Of a DNA stretch of 64,000 nt, positions 46,154-55,554 are shown in pieces. The stretch is from Micromonospora sp. HM5-17 (lineage in GTDB: Bacteria > Actinomycetota > Actinomycetes > Mycobacteriales > Micromonosporaceae), in assembly GCF_003762835.1 (NCBI RefSeq), contig NZ_RJWA01000004.1, positions 186,001 through 250,000 on the forward strand, given 5' to 3'. Numbering within the stretch: the stretch's first letter is position 1; each line of letters begins with the position of its first letter. The notes beneath the pieces are model-generated. The model saw only the letters and a program-made list of their open reading frames with translations, was not told the origin of the DNA and did not search any database. The translations under genes were made by a program, and so were the position numbers.

Positions 46154-49015
46154 ATGTCCCGAGCGTTGCGGCGTATCTGGGCGCTGACCCTGGCGCTCGT
46201 CCTCGGCGTACCGGTGCTGACGGGTGCGCCGCCCGCGCCATCCCCGCCAGCCGGTGCCGTCCCCGCGGGCTTCACCCAGCAGGTCGTCTACACCGGACTG
46301 ACCCGGCCCACCACGCTGGCGTTCGCGTCGGACGGGCGGGTCTTCGTCGCCGAGAAGAGCGGGATCATCAAGGTCTTCGACAGCCTCTCCGACGACACCC
46401 CGACGGTCTTCGCCGACCTGCGTCCCCAGGTGTACGACTTCACCGACCTCGGCCTCATCGGCCTCGCCCTCGCCCCGACCTTCCCCGCCGACCCGTACGT
46501 CTACGTCAGCTACAGCTACGACGGGGTGGTCGGGGGGAGCGCGCCGACGTACCACGACGCCTGCCCGGTCATCGGCGCCTGCCCCTCCAGCGCCCGGGTC
46601 TCCCGGCTGCGGGCCGACGGAAACGTGATGACCGGCGACGAGCAGGTGCTGCTGCACGACTGGTGTACGCAGATCGACAGCCACTCGATCGGCGCTCTCG
46701 CCTTCGGCCCGGACGGCGCCCTCTACGTCTCGGGCGGCGACGGGGCGTCCGGCACCTTCACCGACTACGGCCAGTCCGGCGACCCGACCAACCCGTGTGG
46801 GGACCCGCCGGCCCCGGTCGGGGGACCGATGACCCCGCCGACCGCCGAGGGCGGGGCCCTTCGCGCGCAGGACATCCGCACGGCGGACGATCCGACCGGG
46901 CTGGGCGGCACCCTGATCCGGATCTCCCCGACCACCGGCGTCGCGCTGCCGGACAACCCGCTCGCCGCCAGCCCCGACCCGAACACCCGGCGAATCGTCG
47001 CGTACGGGCTGCGCAACCCGTTCCGCTGGACGTTCCGTCCGGGGACCAGCGAGGTGTGGGTCGGCGACGTGGGGTGGCGGACCTGGGAGGAGATCAACCG
47101 GATCACCGACCCGGCGGTCGGCCCGGTCCGGAACTACGGCTGGCCGTGCTACGAGGGAACCGCCGTGCAGGGCGGCTACAACGCGGCGAACCTGGCCCTC
47201 TGCGAGAGCCTCTACGCCGCGCCCACGGTGGTTCCGCCGTACTACACGTACCAGCACAGTCAGGTCGTCGCCGCGGGGGACGGCTGCCGCACCGGCGGGT
47301 CGTCCCCGGCCGGGATGGCGTTCTACCCGGCCAGCGGCGGCGGCTACCCGGCGACGTACGCGGGAGCGCTCTTCTTCGCCGACTACTCGCGCGGCTGCGT
47401 CTGGGCGATGCGGACCGGCGCGAACGGGCTGCCGGACCCGGCCCGCATCGTGCCGTTCGCCGCCGCCCCCGGCGTGGTGGATCTGCAGGTCGGGCCGGAG
47501 CACGACCTCTACTACGTCGACCTCACCGGCGGCACGGTGCGCCGGTTCCACCACAACTCCGGCAACCAGGTGCCGCACGCCGTCGCCACCGCGACGCCCA
47601 CCAGCGGACAGGCCCCGCTGACCGTCACGTTCGACGCGGTCGGCTCGACCGATCCGGACCCGGGGGACATCCTGGAGTACCAGTGGGACTTCACCGGAGA
47701 CGGCACCGTCGACGCCACGGGGCGTACGGTGAGCCACACGTACGCCGCGGTCGGGACGTACGCGGCGCGGCTGCGGGTGGTGGACATCGGCGGGCTCAGC
47801 GACACCGTGACGGTGCTGATCCGGGTCGGGACCGCCGCCCCGGTGCCGGTGATCGACACCCCGACGGCCGAGCTGCGCTGGTCGGTCGGCCAGTCGGTGC
47901 ACTTCCGCGGTCACGCCGACGACCCGCAGCAGGGTGCCCTGCCGGCGTCGGCGCTCACCTGGGACCTGGTCCTGCGGCACTGCAGTACCCCGGACAACTG
48001 CCACAGCCACCCGGTACGGGAGTGGACCGGGGTCACCGAGGGCGACTTCCGCGCACCCGACCACGAGTACCCGTCCTATCTGGAGCTGACGCTGACCGCC
48101 CGGGGCGGCGGCGGGCTGACCGGCAGCACCACCCTGCGACTGGACCCGCAGACCGTGCGGATCTCGCTGGCCACCCGGCCGGCCGGGCTTCGACTCCACC
48201 TGAACGGCCGCAGCCTCACCACCCCGAACAACGCGCAGGTCATCGTCGGCTCCACCAACACGCTCAGCGCACCCGGACCGCAGACCCTCGGCCCGGCGAC
48301 GTACACCTTCGTCGGTTGGTCGGACGGGGGTGCGGCGACCCACGTGGTCACGGCGCCCGCGACCGCAGCGACCTGGACCGCGACGTACGACAGCATCGCC
48401 GGTAGCTGCGGGGACAGCTACGGCTACACCTGTACGACCCAGCCGGGCCGACCCTACGTCCCGGCCGACGACGACGTGCTGCCGCTGGCCGGGGACAACG
48501 TGACCCGGGAGATCCGGTTGCCGTTCGCGGTGCCGTACTACGGCCAGGTCCACAGCCGGGCCTGGGTGGACAGCAACGGCGTGCTGTCCTTCGCCGACCC
48601 GGGTGGCTCGTGGCCGACGAACCGGCCGTTGCCGCAGGCGGCGGCGCCGAACGCCGCGCTCTACCCGTTCTGGGACGACCTGGAGGTGCGCGCCGACTCC
48701 AGTGTCCGAACCGCGACCATCGGCGGCACGCCCGACCGGCGGTTCGTGGTGGAGTGGCGCGACCTGGGGCTGAAGGGCGCCGGGTCGGCCCGGGTCAGCT
48801 TCCAGGTGGTGATCTCGGAGTGGGGTGAGATCGTCTTCAACTACGCCGGGTTGCACGCCGGCCGGGAACTGGGCAACTCGGCGACGATCGGCATCGAGAA
48901 CCCGACCGGCACCGACGCCGTGGCGTACTCCTACAACCAGCTCGTCCTGGCCGACAGCCGGGCGATCGTCTTCACCCCGCCGGCCGCGACCGTCGGGGCG
49001 GCCCCGGCCGGCTAG
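46154..49015 (+). CDS. Large secreted PQQ-type sugar dehydrogenase with PKD and nidogen-like regions (copy 2)
   Basis: This 953-residue tandem paralogue of the preceding gene has the same domain order. Matching signatures include GRVFVAEKSGIIKVF, LIGLALAPTFPADPYVYVSY, HSIGALAFGPDGALYVSGGD, YGLRNPFRWTF, NYGWPCYEG, the PKD segment TPTSGQAPLTVTFDAVGSTD, GWSDGGAATHVV and a nidogen-like end (WVDSNGVLSFADPGG). Cysteines in the propeller (DWCTQIDSHS, GDGCRTGG, SRGCVW) parallel copy 1, so disulfides are likely. The mature protein is presumably exported and perhaps surface-associated. Purine-rich GGAGGGAGG is 6 nt from the ATG. Substrate unknown. Confidence 0.85.
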   Translation: MSRALRRIWALTLALVLGVPVLTGAPPAPSPPAGAVPAGFTQQVVYTGLTRPTTLAFASDGRVFVAEKSGIIKVFDSLSDDTPTVFADLRPQVYDFTDLGLIGLALAPTFPADPYVYVSYSYDGVVGGSAPTYHDACPVIGACPSSARVSRLRADGNVMTGDEQVLLHDWCTQIDSHSIGALAFGPDGALYVSGGDGASGTFTDYGQSGDPTNPCGDPPAPVGGPMTPPTAEGGALRAQDIRTADDPTGLGGTLIRISPTTGVALPDNPLAASPDPNTRRIVAYGLRNPFRWTFRPGTSEVWVGDVGWRTWEEINRITDPAVGPVRNYGWPCYEGTAVQGGYNAANLALCESLYAAPTVVPPYYTYQHSQVVAAGDGCRTGGSSPAGMAFYPASGGGYPATYAGALFFADYSRGCVWAMRTGANGLPDPARIVPFAAAPGVVDLQVGPEHDLYYVDLTGGTVRRFHHNSGNQVPHAVATATPTSGQAPLTVTFDAVGSTDPDPGDILEYQWDFTGDGTVDATGRTVSHTYAAVGTYAARLRVVDIGGLSDTVTVLIRVGTAAPVPVIDTPTAELRWSVGQSVHFRGHADDPQQGALPASALTWDLVLRHCSTPDNCHSHPVREWTGVTEGDFRAPDHEYPSYLELTLTARGGGGLTGSTTLRLDPQTVRISLATRPAGLRLHLNGRSLTTPNNAQVIVGSTNTLSAPGPQTLGPATYTFVGWSDGGAATHVVTAPATAATWTATYDSIAGSCGDSYGYTCTTQPGRPYVPADDDVLPLAGDNVTREIRLPFAVPYYGQVHSRAWVDSNGVLSFADPGGSWPTNRPLPQAAAPNAALYPFWDDLEVRADSSVRTATIGGTPDRRFVVEWRDLGLKGAGSARVSFQVVISEWGEIVFNYAGLHAGRELGNSATIGIENPTGTDAVAYSYNQLVLADSRAIVFTPPAATVGAAPAG

Positions 49016-49180
49016 AGGCTCTCACCCGCCCGGCTCGAACGCTGGTCCGTGGCCTGGAGCTGTTCGGCGGCGCGGAATCCGCGGTCACGGCGCGCGGGCC
49101 ACACATTGTTGATCTTCCACGGATCCTCCACACCGGTGTGTTTGGATGCACTCACTCGTCGGTGGCGGGAGGAAGCGGCG

Positions 49181-51289
49181 ATGAAGAGCCGGGTCTGGCG
49201 TCGCACCGGGCTCATCGCGGCGTTGGTGCTCGCGATGGTGTTGTCCACCGGCGGAGTGGTGCTCGCCGCCGCTCCGCTCCGGATCATGATCGTCGGCGAC
49301 TCGATCACCCAGGGATCGTCGGGCGACATCACCTGGCGCTACCACCTGTACCAGCATCTGCTGAATGCCGGGGTCTCGTTCGACCTCGTCGGTGACCGCA
49401 CCGACCTGTACAACAACGTCACCGAGCAGCACGGCGACCAGACCTACCCGTACCCGTTCGACCGGCACCACCACGCGCAGTGGGGGCGGCCGGTGGCGCT
49501 GGAAAAGGACACCATCCAGGCCGCGGTGTCGAGCACCGGTGCCGAGGTCGTTCTGGTCCTGCTCGGCATCAACGACCTGATCTGGTTCTCGCACAGCCCG
49601 GCGAGGGTCGCCGACGACATGCGCACCTTCGTCAACAACGCGCGCGCGGCAAACCCCTCGGTCACCATCGTGATCGGACACACCCTCTCGCGCTACGACA
49701 TCTTCGAGAAGGTGTACCTCAGCCAAGCCGAGACAGCCGACCTCAACGCCCGCTACGACGCCCTCGCGGCGTCGATGTCGACCTCTGCCTCCAGGGTGGT
49801 GACCACCAGCGATCCGCCCGGCTGGGATCCGGCGGTACACACCTGGGACGGTACGCACCCCAACTCGACGGGTGAGGCGCGGATCGCGGCGGCGTTCGCG
49901 AACGCGCTGAGCCGGGTCGGCATCGGCCGCAGCTTCATCGGGCCGACGGAGGTGGCGTGGCCGTCGGTCGGCCCGGCGGTGAGCACCACGTCGTTGAACC
50001 GGGCGATCCGGCTCAACTGGTCGGCCACGCCGGGCGCCACCGGCTACCTCATCGAGCAGCGGGTCGTGAAGCCGTCGAACGAGTCGACCTTCACCCGGCT
50101 GCCGTACCCGGTCGCCGACACCACCTGGACCACGGAGGGCCTGGCGGGTGCCCAGGTCGACTACCGTCTCGTGCCGACCAAGGGGCTGATGACCGGCCAG
50201 CCGGGCAACCATTCGCGCGCGGTGTTCGGCGGTGTGGTGCCGGGTCAGGTGACGCTGAACGGCTCGCCCGGCCCCACCGACAACGAATCCCAGTTGTGGT
50301 GGACGGCCACGCCGGAGGCCACCGGTTACTACATCGAGGTGATGGACCTCGCGCGCGACCCTGACACCTGGACCCGGCTGCCCTGGGCGGTTTCCGCGAC
50401 CTCGTTCAGGCCCGGCCTGTTGTACGCCGGAAACTGGTACCGCTGGCGCGTCGTGCCGGTCAACGGAGTGTTGGAGGGGCCGGCCTCGGAGCCCATCGAG
50501 ATCCGCACCACCGGTGTGCCGCAGTACACCAGGTTCTTCGCGCTGGGTGACTCCTACTCGGCAGGCATCGGCAACCAGGACTCGAAGGCCGACCAGGAAT
50601 GCGGCGTCTCGCCGAACACCTGGGCCTACCTGGCCAGGGCACCCTGGGACCCGCAGCCCGAACTCCTCGCCTGTTCCGGCGCCACCACCGTCGACGTGGA
50701 CCTGTACCAGAAGGGCCGCATCCCGTGGCACGCTCCCGGCCCCACGCTGATCACCATGACGATCGGCGGCAACGACGTCGGGTTCGCTCCGGAGCTGAAG
50801 GACTGCATCCTGTCGACGGTGCAGTGCACCCACCGGGAGCCGGCGCTCAACGCGGCGATCGACAACCTCTACGACCGGCTGCGCCTGCTCTACCGGGACC
50901 TGCGGCTGCGGGCGCCGGGCGCCGACATCTTCGTGGCCGGCTATCCACAGCTTGTCGCGCCGGGTCTGCCCTGCCCGATCGCCATCAACGCGGCGCTCGA
51001 CGACGACGAACGGCGGATGATCGTGCGGCTCGGCGTACGGCTGAACAACGTGATCCAGCAGGCCGCCTTCGACGCCGGCGTGGTGGCCTTCACCGGTGAG
51101 GTGATGAGCCGGTTCGCGGGCAACCAGCACGCCGCGTGCGGCGTCGAGCCGTGGATCAACGACCTCGTCCTCAGCTACCTTGAGTCGTCGTTCCACCCGT
51201 TCGAGCCCGGGAACCTGGCGTACGCGCTGGCGCTCAATGACCGGCGTCAGCTGGTGAACACCAACGGCGCGGTGCGGCGTCCGCTGTGA
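49181..51289 (+). CDS. Secreted protein with two SGNH/GDSL hydrolase domains flanking FnIII-like modules
   Basis: This 702-residue exported protein has a signal peptide (about 1-30) and a first SGNH domain (about 33-250): nucleophile Ser41 in GDSITQGSS, GINDLIW and D223/H226 in WDGTHPNSTG. Two Fn3-like modules follow (about 265-440). The second SGNH domain (about 450-702) has Ser458 in LGDSYSAG, Asn531 in IGGNDVGF and His672 in SSFHPFEPG. Both catalytic sets look complete, so it could be a bifunctional esterase/lipase or deacetylase on surface glycans. A tandem double-SGNH arrangement is unusual. GGGAGGAAG precedes the ATG. Confidence 0.9.
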   Translation: MKSRVWRRTGLIAALVLAMVLSTGGVVLAAAPLRIMIVGDSITQGSSGDITWRYHLYQHLLNAGVSFDLVGDRTDLYNNVTEQHGDQTYPYPFDRHHHAQWGRPVALEKDTIQAAVSSTGAEVVLVLLGINDLIWFSHSPARVADDMRTFVNNARAANPSVTIVIGHTLSRYDIFEKVYLSQAETADLNARYDALAASMSTSASRVVTTSDPPGWDPAVHTWDGTHPNSTGEARIAAAFANALSRVGIGRSFIGPTEVAWPSVGPAVSTTSLNRAIRLNWSATPGATGYLIEQRVVKPSNESTFTRLPYPVADTTWTTEGLAGAQVDYRLVPTKGLMTGQPGNHSRAVFGGVVPGQVTLNGSPGPTDNESQLWWTATPEATGYYIEVMDLARDPDTWTRLPWAVSATSFRPGLLYAGNWYRWRVVPVNGVLEGPASEPIEIRTTGVPQYTRFFALGDSYSAGIGNQDSKADQECGVSPNTWAYLARAPWDPQPELLACSGATTVDVDLYQKGRIPWHAPGPTLITMTIGGNDVGFAPELKDCILSTVQCTHREPALNAAIDNLYDRLRLLYRDLRLRAPGADIFVAGYPQLVAPGLPCPIAINAALDDDERRMIVRLGVRLNNVIQQAAFDAGVVAFTGEVMSRFAGNQHAACGVEPWINDLVLSYLESSFHPFEPGNLAYALALNDRRQLVNTNGAVRRPL

Positions 51290-51490
51290 CCGGCGGAAGC
51301 CGGCTGGGACAACCGTCCCGTACCACCGGCCGGCGGATCTGGGATCGTGACGTGCTCGCGCCCCACAGGCGGTGGCCGAACCCCGCGGGCGACTGTGTGC
51401 CGACCCGGGCGCCGACGCGACCGAACCCCTCGCCCGGGCCGGGGACGGTTTCCTCGGTCGGGGCGCCGTCCACCTCGCGGGAGCCCGCTG

Positions 51491-52105
51491 ATGTACGCCG
51501 CGCAGTACGAGATCACCCTGCCCGCCGACTACGACATGGAGATCATTCGCCGGCGGGTCGCCACGTACGGGCACCTCTTCGACGACCGGGCCGGTCTCGG
51601 GCTGAAGGCGTACCTGATCCGGGAACGCGGTGTCGACGGCTCGCCGGTCAACCAGTACGCCCCGTTCTACCTCTGGTCCGACACCGGGGCGATGGCGCAC
51701 TTCCTCGTCGGCGGTGGTGGCTTCCAGGCGATCGTCCGCGACTTCGGGCGCCCGGTCGTCCAGCACTGGACGGTCGTGGCGACGCTCGCCGGGCCGGCCC
51801 GGCACACCGTACCGGTGACGGCCACCAGCCGCCGCGGCCCGGTCCCGACCGACCCCGACCCGGCCGGTACCGGCCTGGCGGAGCGGATCGAGCGGGAGAT
51901 CGCCGAGGTGACGAATCTGGCCGGACGCGACGGCGTCCACACCGCCGTCCTCGCCGTCGACCCCCGGCACTGGCAGCTGCTGCGGTTCGTGCTCTGGGCG
52001 ACGTCCGAGGCGGCGGGCCAGGACGGAGAGGCCACCGAACGGTACGCGGTGCCGCACCTCTCCGTCCCGGGACTGGCCCACCTGCCCGAGGGCCGGCACT
52101 GGTAG
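51491..52105 (+). CDS. DUF4865 family protein
   Basis: This 204-residue soluble protein has a compact pattern: MYAAQYEITLPADYDMEIIR, AYLIRERGVDGSPVNQYAPF and FYLWSDTGAMAHFLVGGGGF. It closely matches the DUF4865 family of small actinobacterial and proteobacterial proteins, in which ligand-binding cysteine-less alpha-beta barrels are proposed but no function is proven. The ATG follows a spacer of 201 nt with no gene; the short GAGCCCGCTG before it is a weak ribosome site. Expression conditions cannot be inferred. Confidence 0.7.
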   Translation: MYAAQYEITLPADYDMEIIRRRVATYGHLFDDRAGLGLKAYLIRERGVDGSPVNQYAPFYLWSDTGAMAHFLVGGGGFQAIVRDFGRPVVQHWTVVATLAGPARHTVPVTATSRRGPVPTDPDPAGTGLAERIEREIAEVTNLAGRDGVHTAVLAVDPRHWQLLRFVLWATSEAAGQDGEATERYAVPHLSVPGLAHLPEGRHW

Positions 52106-52180
52106 CCGGTCGGCGTGCCCGGGCGGGGACCGTCGACCCGCGACCGTTCGGGTCACCGCCGGAGGTCACCGTGGCGGGCG

Positions 52181-52909
52181 TCACCACGGTTCGGGGCCGT
52201 CCTCGCTGAAGAACCCGCCGGTCGGGCCGTCGGCGGGCAGGGTGGCGAGCCGTACCGCCGCGATCGCCCCCTGCGCCGGGGTACGCGGTCCGGCGTGCCC
52301 GTTCAGGTCCGTCGCGCAGAAGCCCGGGTCGGCGGCGTTCACCTTGATCGGCGTGTTGCGCAGCTCGTTGGCGTACGCGACGGTGATCGCGTTCAGCGCG
52401 CTCTTCGAGGAGTCGTACCCCAGCAGCGGCGCCTGCGCGTACCGGTGGTGGGGGTCGGTGGTGAGGGCGAACGCGCCGCGCCCGCTGGAGAGGTTGACGA
52501 TCCGCCCGGCGGGTGCCCGCCGGATCAGCGGCAGCAGCGCGTTGGTGACGGCGACCACGCCGAGGACGTTGGTGGCGTAGGTCCGCGCCAGCAGCTCCAC
52601 CGGGGTCTGGCTGGGCGTCTGGCCCCGTTCCAGCAGGACGCCGGCGTTGTTGACCAGGATGTCCAGCCGGCCGTACTCCCGGTCGATCCGGGCCGCGACG
52701 GCCGAGATCGATACGGGATCGGTCACGTTCAGCTCCACCGCCACCGCGGTCAGCCCCTCGGTGACCAGCTTCTCGGCCGCGACCATGCCGCGCGCGAGAT
52801 CGCGCGCCCCGACCAGCACCGTGGCGCCGGTGGCGCCGAGCCCACGGGCGATCTCGTACCCGATGCCCTTGTTGGCTCCCGTGACGAGGGCGATGTTCGG
52901 TCCGCTCAT
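52181..52909 (-). CDS. SDR-family short-chain dehydrogenase
   Basis: This 242-residue NAD(P)(H)-dependent oxidoreductase has the Rossmann start NIALVTGANKGIGYEIARGL, LDILVNNAGV, Ser in RIVNLSSGRGAF and the YDSSKSAL catalytic Tyr/Lys pair, then VNAADPGFCATDLNG. All classical SDR residues are intact. The ATG was placed at MSGPNIAL because CGAGGGC lies before it and an upstream in-frame start adds an uncoiled leader. The divergent HTH regulator with a ligand-binding domain may control it. Confidence 0.92.
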   Translation of the reverse strand: MSGPNIALVTGANKGIGYEIARGLGATGATVLVGARDLARGMVAAEKLVTEGLTAVAVELNVTDPVSISAVAARIDREYGRLDILVNNAGVLLERGQTPSQTPVELLARTYATNVLGVVAVTNALLPLIRRAPAGRIVNLSSGRGAFALTTDPHHRYAQAPLLGYDSSKSALNAITVAYANELRNTPIKVNAADPGFCATDLNGHAGPRTPAQGAIAAVRLATLPADGPTGGFFSEDGPEPW

Positions 52910-53011
52910 GCCCTCGACCCTGCGCCGGTCCGGCCGCGCTGAGGAGAGCACGGCTCAACCTCGGACTCGCGGTCCCTGGTTGCGGCCGGGCCTGGTGGGG
53001 AGGATGGCGGC

Positions 53012-53863
53012 ATGGACCGTCGCCAGCTCGCCGATTTCCTGCGCAGCCGCCGGGCCCGGGTTCGCCCCGCCGACGTCGGGCTGACCCCCGGTCCGCGGCG
53101 GCGCACCCCCGGCCTGCGTCGGGAGGAGGTCGCCGGGCTCGCCGGGATCTCGGTGGACTACTACACCCGGCTCGAACAGGCCCGGGGCCCCCGCCCGTCC
53201 CGCCAGGTCCTCTCGGCGCTGGCCCGCGCGCTGCGGCTGTACGAGGCCGAGCGGGCCTACCTCTACCACCTGGCCGGCGAGGTACCCGCGCCGCTGACCG
53301 GGCCCAGTCCGGACGTGCCGGCCGGCGTCCTCCACCTGCTCGACCGGCTCGACGACACGCCGGCGTACGTCATCGACGCCAAGTACGACCTCCTGGCGTG
53401 GAACCCGATGGCCGCCGCCCTGCTCGGCGACCCGGCGCGGTGGCCGCCGGAGCAGCGCAACGTGATCTGGAACCTCTTCACCCGCGAGCACGCCGCGCGG
53501 GACCTGGCCGACCCGCAGACCTCGGCGTTCGCCGACGAGTGCGTCGCCGACCTGCGGGCCGCCGCCGCGCGGTACCCGCAGGACCCGGGGATCGCCCGGC
53601 TGATCAGCCGGCTGCGCGCGGCCAGCGGAGAGTTCGCCCGGCGTTGGGAGCAGTTCCGGGTCTGCGTACGGCTGGGCTCCACCACCACCCGCCTGCGCCA
53701 CCCCCTGGTCGGAGAGCTGGCCCTGAACCGCGACGTGTTGGAACTGGCCGGGCACGGGCAGCGGCTGGTGATCTACACCGCCGCCCCGGGCAGTCCGTCC
53801 GCCGACGCGTTGAAGCTCCTCGGCGTGGTGGGCCCCGAGTGGCCGGCCGCGCAGCGGGGCTGA
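53012..53863 (+). CDS. HTH-XRE transcriptional regulator with MmyB-like ligand domain
   Basis: This 283-residue protein has an N-terminal helix-turn-helix (about 5-75) with RRTPGLRREEVAGLAGISVD and YYTRLEQARGPRPSRQVL, followed by an MmyB-type domain (about 105-270) with YVIDAKYDLLAWNPMAAAL and the fatty-acid-contacting RFHDR-like part replaced by RLGSTTTRLRHPLVGEL. It lies back to back with the short-chain dehydrogenase gene (102-nt shared control region), a classic repressor-target layout. The ligand is unknown. Confidence 0.93.
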   Translation: MDRRQLADFLRSRRARVRPADVGLTPGPRRRTPGLRREEVAGLAGISVDYYTRLEQARGPRPSRQVLSALARALRLYEAERAYLYHLAGEVPAPLTGPSPDVPAGVLHLLDRLDDTPAYVIDAKYDLLAWNPMAAALLGDPARWPPEQRNVIWNLFTREHAARDLADPQTSAFADECVADLRAAAARYPQDPGIARLISRLRAASGEFARRWEQFRVCVRLGSTTTRLRHPLVGELALNRDVLELAGHGQRLVIYTAAPGSPSADALKLLGVVGPEWPAAQRG

Positions 53864-53896
53864 CCCGCCGTCGTACCGGCGCTCGCCGCCGGGTGG

Positions 53897-55486
53897 TCAG
53901 CCGGTCGCGGCGACCCGTCGGCGGGGAAACCGGGCCCGCACCAGCCGGCGCAGCCGGGCGTCGGTGGCCCAGAGCAGCCCCCCGGCGACCAGCCCGGCCG
54001 AGCCGCCGAGGAGGAGCAGGTCGGGCACCGGACCAGGGTCCAGGGGAAGCCGGTCGAGCGGCCAGGGGACCAGCGCGGCGACGAGCGCGGCCAGCACCGC
54101 CGGCACCGTCGGGGCGAGGAAGGCCGTGATCGACGCAGCGGCCGTGCGGCGGACGGTGACCCAGACCGAGAGCCCGGTCACCACGACCTGCATTCCGATC
54201 CCGGCCAGTGCCACCGCGGTCGCCTCGGCCACGTCGCTGCGCCCGGTGAACAGGGCACCGACCGCGGCCAGGGTCGCAACCCCGAGCACGCCCCGGGTCC
54301 AGAGGATCGCGGCGAGCCGGCCCGGCTGCCCCATCGCCTGCAACGCCGGCCCGAGCAGGACGCCGTACACGTTGACCGCGCCGAAGAGGCAGAGCAACCG
54401 CAGCGGCGTCTCGGTGCCGGCCCACTGCGGACCGAGGAGCGTGACCAGCGGATGCGCGGTCGCCGCCAGTACGCCGAGCACCGGGAGCCCGGCCAGCGCG
54501 CCGAGGTGCTGGAGCTGGTTGAGGTGCCTGGCCAGCGCGGCGCGGTCGTGCTGGAGTCGGGAGAGCGAGGGGAGCGCCACCTGCTGTAGCGACCGGACCG
54601 TGACGTCGACCAGCATGTCCGGCAGCCGGGCCGCCAGCCGGTAGATGCCGGTGGCGACGGGCCCGAAGAACAGCCCGGTGAAGATGACGTCCGCCTTCGA
54701 GCTGAGCATCAGCCCGAGCCCGGCGTTCGCCGAGTGGGCGGAGAAGACCAGCAGGTCGCGGCTCCCGGACAGCCGCGGTCGGCGGCTCGGCCGCCACGGG
54801 CAGACGGCCCAGAGCACCACCAGCCCGACCGCCGCGTTCACCAGTTGCTGCGCGACCAGGGCCCAGATACCCGCGCCGAACAGGGCCAACACCACCCCGA
54901 CCGCGCCGCTGAGCAGCGAGGCGAGCAGGGTGCGGATCGCCACCGCGCGGAAGCGCAGCTCCCGACGGAGCACCGCCTCCGGCACGATCGACAGCCCCTG
55001 GAGCAACACCAGCGGCGAGAGGGCCACGCAGACCACGGTCAGCTCGGGTGCCCGGTTGACCCACGCCCAGAGCGGGCTGGCGGCGGCGGTGAGCAGGCCG
55101 ATGCCGAGCCCGGCCAGTACCAGCACGACGAACGCCCCGTCCAGGTGCTCCGGGGTGAGCCGGTCCCGCTGCACGATCGCGGAGACCAGCCCCTGCTGGA
55201 TCAGGGTCTGCGCCACCGTGATGAAGACCGTCGCCATCGCGACCAGGCCGAACTCGCTCGGCCCGAGGAGCCGGGCGAGCAGGAAGGTGACCAGGATCGA
55301 CGACCCGATCCGGCCGCCGGTGAGGACGTACGACCAGCCGATCGCCGCGCGGAGCCGTCCCCCCGACGGCCGCTCCGGCCCGCCCGACGGCCCGGCCGAG
55401 GCGGATGGGGGCGGCGCGGGTGCCACCACCGCGTCGGTGGCGACCGCCGACGCGGACCCGTCCGGGGCGAGGCGCCGCTCGGTCAT
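53897..55486 (-). CDS. Wzx-like polysaccharide flippase (MOP superfamily)
   Basis: This 529-residue integral membrane protein has about 12-14 hydrophobic segments. It moves lipid-linked repeat units across the membrane. The N-terminal part has GWSYVLTGGRIGSSILVTFL and ARLLGPSEFGLVAMATVFIT, typical of MviN/RfbX flippases. The basic tail (FPRRRVAA) is cytoplasmic. The ATG is overlapped by ATGA from a 23-codon mini-frame. It is the last gene of the minus-strand half of module 2. Confidence 0.9.
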   Translation of the reverse strand: MTERRLAPDGSASAVATDAVVAPAPPPSASAGPSGGPERPSGGRLRAAIGWSYVLTGGRIGSSILVTFLLARLLGPSEFGLVAMATVFITVAQTLIQQGLVSAIVQRDRLTPEHLDGAFVVLVLAGLGIGLLTAAASPLWAWVNRAPELTVVCVALSPLVLLQGLSIVPEAVLRRELRFRAVAIRTLLASLLSGAVGVVLALFGAGIWALVAQQLVNAAVGLVVLWAVCPWRPSRRPRLSGSRDLLVFSAHSANAGLGLMLSSKADVIFTGLFFGPVATGIYRLAARLPDMLVDVTVRSLQQVALPSLSRLQHDRAALARHLNQLQHLGALAGLPVLGVLAATAHPLVTLLGPQWAGTETPLRLLCLFGAVNVYGVLLGPALQAMGQPGRLAAILWTRGVLGVATLAAVGALFTGRSDVAEATAVALAGIGMQVVVTGLSVWVTVRRTAAASITAFLAPTVPAVLAALVAALVPWPLDRLPLDPGPVPDLLLLGGSAGLVAGGLLWATDARLRRLVRARFPRRRVAATG

Positions 55487-55554
55487 GACCCCGCCGCCAC
55501 GTCGCCGGACCCACCGCCGAACCGGCCCCGGCCCGGGACGCGTCGGTGACTCAC
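55483..55554 (-). CDS. Mini-ORF (23 aa) bridging the GT2 and flippase genes
   Basis: GTG overlaps the GT2 stop as GTGA, AGGGG lies 6 nt upstream, and the stop overlaps the flippase ATG as ATGA. The peptide starts MSHRRVPGRGRF and ends GDVAAGS, Gly/Arg-rich. It has no resemblance to the other mini-frames but the same double-overlap junction. The flippase itself has only a GGCGGGG as a ribosome site. Confidence 0.35.
   Translation of the reverse strand: MSHRRVPGRGRFGGGSGDVAAGS

Noticed and set aside
45869-48856. 995-codon minus-strand frame opposite the second sugar-dehydrogenase gene
   Set aside because: Shadow of the plus-strand gene; Val/Arg/Asp/Gly-rich, no signal peptide or motif.
49085-52156. 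1023-codon frame opposite the SGNH gene
   Set aside because: Shadow; overlaps the SGNH and DUF4865 genes fully and has no conserved motif.
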